From Gaeumannomyces sp. JS-464 (lineage: Eukaryota > Ascomycota > Sordariomycetes > Magnaporthales > Magnaporthaceae), in NCBI GenBank assembly GCA_002197995.1, contig NGZR01000005.1, forward strand, positions 1,240,001 through 1,304,000: a DNA stretch of 64,000 nucleotides. The letters run 5' to 3'. Each line of letters starts with the position of its first letter. Position 1 is the first letter of the stretch. Shown piece by piece: positions 58,342 to 64,000 of the stretch. The notes beneath the pieces were generated by a model, which saw only the letters and a list, made by a program, of their open reading frames with translations, made no database searches and was not told the origin of the DNA. The translations under genes and the position numbers were made by a program.

Positions 58342-59597
58342 AGGCCGACCACAACGCACAATCATATCTGAGATTTCCCTTCCTTGTCCAAGCATCATGA
58401 GAGCGCCGCATTTTTTCTCGTCAGAAGGCATGACTTTCCCTACATTGGGACTGGTCTTTGTGCCTATACGGCACATCCAAAAGCCGGTCTGATGAGGAGG
58501 ATCAAAGCTTTCTGATCTATTTCATTTTTTCTTTCTTTCTCTTTTGTGGTTGACGACATCAACTTTCGCTAATGATGTGGCGACGTCACGGACAATGGAA
58601 TGCATGTGTTGGCGGCTTTTTTTCTCTCTGGTCGGTTGTTGGGTTTTTTTTTTGCACAGTGGATTCCGCCATTTGGCTTGTTGTTTTGCTTTCTCGGAAT
58701 CAGGAGTTCTCAGGATTGCATCAGTTCCAACCAACCGGATAGGGAGGGGGATAAAAACAACTAGGTAGCCTCCAGGCTGGAAGGGTCAAAGGGTTTTAGG
58801 GATGGATAGATGGTCGGCACCTCCGCATAGTATGGAGAGGGATTTCTAATAGGAACCTGCCATGGCCTTCGATGCCATTAACCTCTAGCCTATGTTGCCT
58901 TTTGTGCCAGCTGTGAGTGCCGGCCGCCGTGATATGTCCTATGTCCGCCTCTACATAAAGCCTTTGTGAGGCTGTACCTATGTATATGTACGCCCAGGTC
59001 TGTGATCGGGTACCGTCTGTTCGGTTGTTTGCTTCTTGCCTCGACAACTGCAGCCCTCGCCGCGTGGGGCACCGGCACTTCAGACTTGGGATGACGGCCG
59101 GGGATGTGGGCTGCCGTAGGCTTTGCTGCCATCCGATCTTGCAACACGCTAGCGGCTGTCCCTCTCGGGAAAGACCCTATTGGTCTGTAGGGCGCGATGC
59201 TGTCTCGTTTGGGTAAGTCGGGATAGAGATGAACTGCGAACTGCCGGGGCCGTTTGCTCGAGGGTCGGTGGACCTTCTACAGAGGCGGAGGTGTTGTTCA
59301 CGAAGGGACGGCCCAGCTCTCTTCCAAGTCTTTTGTCTACAAGAGAGCGAGAAAAGGCCGCCGGGATGGAACCACGGGTGAAAAACAAGCAAAGGTATTC
59401 TCAAGCCGTCTTGGGGCTATGAGGATAGTTAGTGTAGCAAGGCTGTTTGCTCATTGAGCACGGTGAGCCAACGTCGACAGCTAGTTGAAACACCACAGAG
59501 ATACCCACCCTCCCTCTCATCATTCGTAAGAACCTCGTCTTTATCATCAAAACCCAGCCCTTGGAAAGACCTTTTTCTCCCTTTCTCTCCCCCCCTC
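58342..59597. other. convergent spacer
   Basis: This is the 3' space between the Gln-rich gene (+) and APP1 (-). T runs lie near 58620 and 58647. No gene is seen. Confidence 0.45.
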
Positions 59598-62410
59598 CTA
59601 CCGCACCGCCCTCCCCTTCCCGCCACTACCACCACTACCCCTCTCCATCTCCCGCAGGGCGTCGCGCACAATGGCCTGCGCCTCGAGCACGACGTCCTCG
59701 CCGCGGCGCCACGTGTAGAGCGCGACGCCCTCGCGCGCCAGCACCTCCTGTGCCCGGGCGAGCCGGCTGTGCCAGAGGCTGACCTTCTTGTCGAGCGCCG
59801 CGTTCACTGCCGCCCCCGCCCCCGCCCCCGCCCCCGCCGCCACTGCTGCACCTGCTGTCGTCCTCATGGTCCCGCCCGTGGAGACGCGCGATACGGGAGA
59901 GGGTGTTGCCGAAGGTCCGAGGCCCTCGAACCTGTCCACGTCGGCGTCGCTGTGTGTCCCTGAGAGCCTGTTCTGTTGTGATTGCTGCTGCTGCTGCTGT
60001 TGTTGTTGTTGTTGTTGTTGTTGTATATAGGCCAGCATGCGCGCCCCAGAGCTGCCCGACTGGCCCGACGACGGCGTGCCCCGTCGCCGCGGCGGGGGCG
60101 GCGCTGGCTTGCTGCCGTCTCCGCCGTTGTTCGGCGGCGACGGAGACGAAGAGGAGCTGTTGCTGTCACCACCTGCCGCGGCGGCAGACATCTCCGCCGT
60201 CCTCGCCCTCCTGGGCAGCGGCGGCGTTTGTGCCGAGGACGAGGGGGGTCTGCACTTGCGTCAGAGGATGGGCGCCACCGTTTCCTCCGGCGGCAGCTCC
60301 AAATCCAGACGGCTTCCTGGCGATGACATGGCCCCCTTCGGGCCCGGGCTGGGACGATTGTAGTTTGCACCCACGCCATGGCCGTTGCTGACAAGCGCGA
60401 CCGCAGAGTCGGATGGGGCCGCGCGCAGCGCGGCTGGCTTGGCGGGCCGTGCCGGGGGCGTTTGCCGGCTGCTGGTTTGCTCACATTACTGCCCCGCCGA
60501 GGTCAAGTCCCGCAAGGCTGAGTGTCTCGCTTTTGGAGGACGCCATGGGCTCCGGCTCGTCCGACAGGTCAATCAGGTCTCCCATGATCGGGGCCTCCGT
60601 CTTGGGCGGCACGCTGGCGGTCCAGGCCGAGAAGACCGGCCGTCGGGCGACTCCGCCGCCGCTGCTGGGCGGACGGAGGTGGTCGTCAAACGAACCGCCG
60701 GCCGCGCCCCTCGGGGTGATTGTTTGCTGGCGGTTCGAGTCGAAGAATCCCGGCTGCTGCTGCTGCTGCTGCGGAGGCGTCTCAGGGGTGGTGACGTCGC
60801 GGATGAAGATGGCCAGGATGCGGCCCGGGTTCGCCTGGGCAAGGTCCGTGTAGACCTCGAGGTCCGCCTCGCCACTGTCGCCGACGAGCAGGAACTTGCG
60901 CTCAGGGAAGTCGTTCATGATGCGCTCGAGTGTGCCCTTCTTGCGCTCGGCGACGGGCTCGAAGATGCCCTGGAGCATGCCCGCGTAGTGCTTGAGGTGC
61001 AGCGACCCGGGGGGCAGGCCCGCGCCGTGGAAGAAGGTGGCCAGGACGGGGAAGAGCTGCCAGGGGCTGTTTGAGCAGTAGTGGATCTGGACGCCCATTG
61101 CGTGCAGGGCGCCATACCACTCGCGGGTGCCCGGGACGGCCATGTCGCCCAGGTCGCGGATGAAGGTGTTGCGGAAGATCTCGCGCGCGCGCGAGCGAGA
61201 TGTTGGACCGCTTGATGGTGTCGTCGATGTCGCTGATGAGGCTGACGCCGCGCGGCTCGACGATGCGCACCGGCTCCGTCGCCGACAGGTCCTCGTTGGC
61301 CAGCACGCGGATGTCGGTCGGCACAAAGTCGAGCGCGGCCCGGATGCTGAAGTGGCCCGCGTCGTTGGTCGTCACCGTCTTGGACTGCGACTGCGAGTCG
61401 TTGTAGAAGAAGATGGTGACGGGCTGCCGCACCAGCGGCGTCGTGAGGAACGGCCCCAGCCGCGCCATCAGGTTGGCGTTGGCCACCGCGAGCTCCGCCT
61501 CGGTCAGGTCCGCCGCCGTCGCTCCGTTGGTCTGCCGCGCCGTCAGCGAGGGCGAGCCCGGCGGCGACACGGCGGGCGTTGCGCCTCCGCTCCTGGCAGC
61601 CCGAGGGTCCAGGCTGCTCGTCTCCGGGTCGAAGGGGCGCCTGCTGTTGGGCGCCTCGCTGTACCCGCCGCGCGTCGCCACCTCCTCCTCGCCTTTCCCC
61701 CGGCGCTCGATCTCCTCGGCCTCGCGGGCGATCTTCTGCTGCTCGCGCATGTCCTCGTGCTCCTCGTGCAAGGAGTGATGGGGGCGGCCGCCATAGCCGT
61801 TCCCCCCAGCGTCCGGCTGGATTGTCGGGGGCGGGATGCCGCTCATCCGGCGCGCGAGGCCGATCAGGATCCTGTTTTTCCTAGTCATGGGCCCTTTGTG
61901 CGGCGAGTAGACCCAGCCGCGCACGTCGACGTCCACGACCGCCTTCTCGTCTTCGACCCGCGCCCACTCGTTGTGCCAGTACTCCTCGTCGTTCATTGGT
62001 GTTTGCGAGGTCGGGTACTGCTGGTATCCTCCCTGTTGACCCTGCTGCTGCTGTTGCTGCTGCCGGTAGCTGCCGGCGGCGGCGATCCGGTTCCCGTCCT
62101 TGTCGAACTGCCTGACGTGCCTCTTTGCGTACGACGGGAACAGCACCATCTGCTCGTCCCCCCTGGTGACGATGGCGACGTTGGGGAACGAGCCTGGGTG
62201 GTCATCTGCGGGTCGATCGAGTTGTCGACGTTGCGAAAGCGCGTGTTGTTGTACTGCTCGCGCATCTCGCCCCGCCGCCGCCTGCCCGGTACACACTCCC
62301 GGCCATGGCGCGAGCTTCTTGCGCCGCGCGCCAGGCTCGCGGGTTGAGCCGTCGGTCGCATCTCTGCTGCTGCCATAGCCATAGCCCCAGTATGATCCTG
62401 CCGAGGACAT
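59598..62410 (-). CDS. APP1: App1-type phosphatidate phosphatase (DUF2183), several frame breaks
   Basis: Mg-dependent phosphatidate phosphatase of cortical actin patches, linking lipid turnover to endocytosis (yeast App1). Starts MSSAGSYWGYGYGSSRD at 62410. Conserved blocks in order: REQYNNTRFRNVDNSIDPQ, FPNVAIVTRGDEQMVLFPSY, DVRGWVYSPHKGPMTRKNRI, LTTPLVRQPVTIFFYNDSQS and VSLISDIDDTIKRSNIS with the catalytic DxDxT motif (about 61218-61232). They are followed by REIFRNTFIRDLGD, IHYCSNSPWQLFPVLATFF and FLLVGDSGEADLEVYTDLA. The C-terminal part is low-complexity and rich in Gln (14 Q near 59990-60025), ending with KKVSLWHSRLARAQEVL and VALYTWRRGEDVVLEAQAI, also family-typical. Frame jumps occur near 62320, 62280, 62195, 61195 (in a CG dinucleotide run), 60490 and 60265. 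About 938 residues if repaired. Confidence 0.85.
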
Positions 62411-63906
62411 CTTGTTCGGATGATCTCCTACCACTTCTAGTTCTTTTCCTTGTCTGCTTTTCTTCTCTGTTATATCATTAACCGTCTGGTCTTGTCCTGC
62501 CAATGAGCTACAAGCAGCAGCAACAACACCATAACCGCCACCAATGCTGTTGCCGTCTCGGCCGCGCCCCTCAGCCCTAATCGCAGCCCTCCCCGCCCTC
62601 AGCTGGCGCCGGATGAGGGCCGAGGTCCGGGCGAGGGCGGCCCTCCTCGCCGCCTCCTCCTCCTCGCGCTTCTGCCGGGACGCCCACCACCGGCGCCGGC
62701 CGACGAGGTCTAGTAGCCTGCTGCTGGCAGACCGCTCGCCGGCGCGCTTCTGGGTCCAGCGGACGAGGAGTCGGTACAGCCGACTGCAGCCGGTGCTTGT
62801 AGAGCGGGAGGACGTCGAGCCGGAAGCGGAGGAGCTCCCCGCGGTACCGCTGCGGGACGAGGCTCGAGCTCGCAGGTGGGCGGTGGTAGTGCGACGGCGG
62901 AGGCAGGAGTGGTTGCGGTGCGCGGTTGGAATCAACTGTCGGCGGACGTGGTGGGAGGCGCGGCGCTGCTGTCGGGCTCTTCTTGTCGAGCCGGAGGAGA
63001 CGCCAGAGCTTGGGCTGTGGCTTGAGAGGAGCCAGCTTGGTTCAAAATGAGGCTCGCTCAATGAGTCGCTTATATAGGCAGTCGTTGTATATAGAGGTAG
63101 GTACAGGTATGTACAGGCGGATGTTGCACAATTCGAAACAAGGCCAATCGCAGTCTCGTTGGCGCTTTTTGTGGCCTGGCAAGGCTGGGCGACCGAACAA
63201 TGACCAGGACTCGGCACAAGCCAACGGATGGATGACACCATGCAGCAGCCTGTGCAGCGGATTTAGGGGGCCCTGTCGTGGTCGTCAGCGGGCACCAGAG
63301 TTTTCCACAGGCCCACAGCCAACGAAAGCCAAGGCTGGCGCGAACGTGCTCGAGGCCTTCGCTGTCAGCCTTTCCTCGGCGGATTCGGACTGGTCGCAAG
63401 AGAAAGGCACGAGAAGGAAACGGGACATCACGCTGGGTTGGCAGATGTTTGAGAGGCGCTCTACTGTGGTGATGGGCCGCGCGCATGATGTTTTAGGGAG
63501 CACAATTCGAGCACGTGTCCGAGGCCGTCGAGGCTTCTGTGAGACAAGCCCGAAAATGTGACGATACCAGCTCCTGTGGGGGGCCTTGCCGACGTCGAGT
63601 GGCAGCTAGCGGGGATCCCCTGCGCTGATGTGCCGTGAGGTGTCGAGCCTAGAATTACGTCACCACTCGTTGGTCTGGCTGTTGGAGTTGATGTGAATAA
63701 AATGAACCGAGCACCCGAGCCATGCATTAGCCTAACGCCTTGCGCCTCTTTGTAGGAATGCTGAAAACAATAATGTGGACCACTACACAAGTGCATGGTA
63801 TCTTTCTTACACATTGAACGCTTATAGTCTATTGCAACAGCCAAGTACTATGTTATAAGTAGCACGGGGTACTTATACTCATCTATAGCAGGCCATAGTC
63901 GTCGCT
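62411..63906. other. spacer / 5' region of APP1
   Basis: The frame upstream of APP1 stays open to about 63241. The part at about 62540-63050 is Arg-rich and reads partly coherently (LYRLLVRWTQKRAGERSASS), but I cannot assign it; it may be 5' leader or part of an unknown gene. A GGTAGGTACAGGTATGTACAGG-like short repeat lies near 63095-63116, split by single bases. Nothing else is recognised. Confidence 0.4.
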
Positions 63907-64000
63907 CTACCTCTTGCCCTTCCCCTTGGGCCCAGCACTCCTCCCCTTTTTAACCACCCTCCCGCTCGCGACGCCGCCGATGGGCCCCTTCTTCTTGCCG
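63907..64000 (-). CDS. C-terminal end of an unidentified Lys/Gly-rich protein (partial)
   Basis: On the minus strand the last 31 codons before a TAG at 63909-63907 read GKKKGPIGGVASGRVVKKGR and then SAGPKGKGKR. The composition is strongly basic, like C-terminal tails of nucleolar or ribosome-associated proteins. The gene continues beyond the right edge. Its identity cannot be decided from this fragment. Confidence 0.5.
   Translation of the reverse strand, partial: GKKKGPIGGVASGRVVKKGRSAGPKGKGKR

Noticed and set aside
61127..62347. 406-codon plus-strand frame
   Set aside because: It is the antisense of APP1 in GC-rich coding sequence; the minus strand carries the clear DUF2183 motifs.

Overview
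This window is nuclear DNA of a filamentous ascomycete (Pezizomycotina), most likely a Sordariomycete. Several things point this way: short GT-AG introns of about 68 to 334 bases, many with GTAAGT- or GTGAGT-type donors; GC-rich third codon positions in genes; AT- and polypyrimidine-rich spacers; single-copy housekeeping orthologues typical of the group; a Kex2-processed alpha-type pheromone precursor with cysteine-paired repeats; and a eukaryotic initiator tRNA. I cannot name the species.

Layout. 0.9-2.9 kb: Cdc25 mitosis-inducing phosphatase (-). 2.9-13.6 kb: a very long spacer with no gene I can support. 13.6-14.6 kb: mitochondrial DUF1640/Fmp32-like membrane protein (+). 15.4-16.6 kb: alpha-pheromone precursor with eight repeat units (-). 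19.2-20.9 kb: Golgi GT71 mannosyltransferase (-), divergent from POL5 (+, 22.4-25.7 kb). 26.3-27.4 kb: 20S proteasome subunit alpha-7 (-). 29.9-31.0 kb: membrane protein of unknown function (+). 31.6-33.2 kb: a basic unknown protein and a PRA1/Yip3 Rab-acceptor protein packed in tandem (-). 35.4 kb: initiator tRNA-Met. 36.4-37.9 kb: ER J-protein Erj5 (-). 39.9 kb: 87-residue protein (+). 40.8-42.5 kb: MFS transporter (-). 45.8-47.0 kb: 2EXR-domain protein (-). 52.2-53.5 kb: thioredoxin-like/PITH protein (-). 54.1-55.4 kb: J-domain protein (-). 57.5-58.3 kb: glutamine-rich unknown protein (+). 59.6-62.4 kb: App1 phosphatidate phosphatase (-). The right edge holds the C-terminus of another minus-strand gene.

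The genes do not form one pathway or a biosynthetic cluster. Several serve the secretory route: GT71, PRA1, Erj5 and App1, with the pheromone precursor as a cargo of it. The rest are housekeeping genes of the cell cycle, rDNA, proteasome and mitochondria.

A property of the whole window matters for reading it. In about ten of the genes the clear protein homology jumps between reading frames at single points, usually beside short G/C runs, and usually as if one base were missing. I count more than 20 such points, including in normally essential genes (cdc25, POL5). The simplest reading is uncorrected indel error in the assembly, not a set of pseudogenes. Gene spans below are given across these breaks, and exon joins were inferred by eye. 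The most interesting locus is the pheromone precursor, whose repeats carry an unusual Asn-Gly-Cys start.
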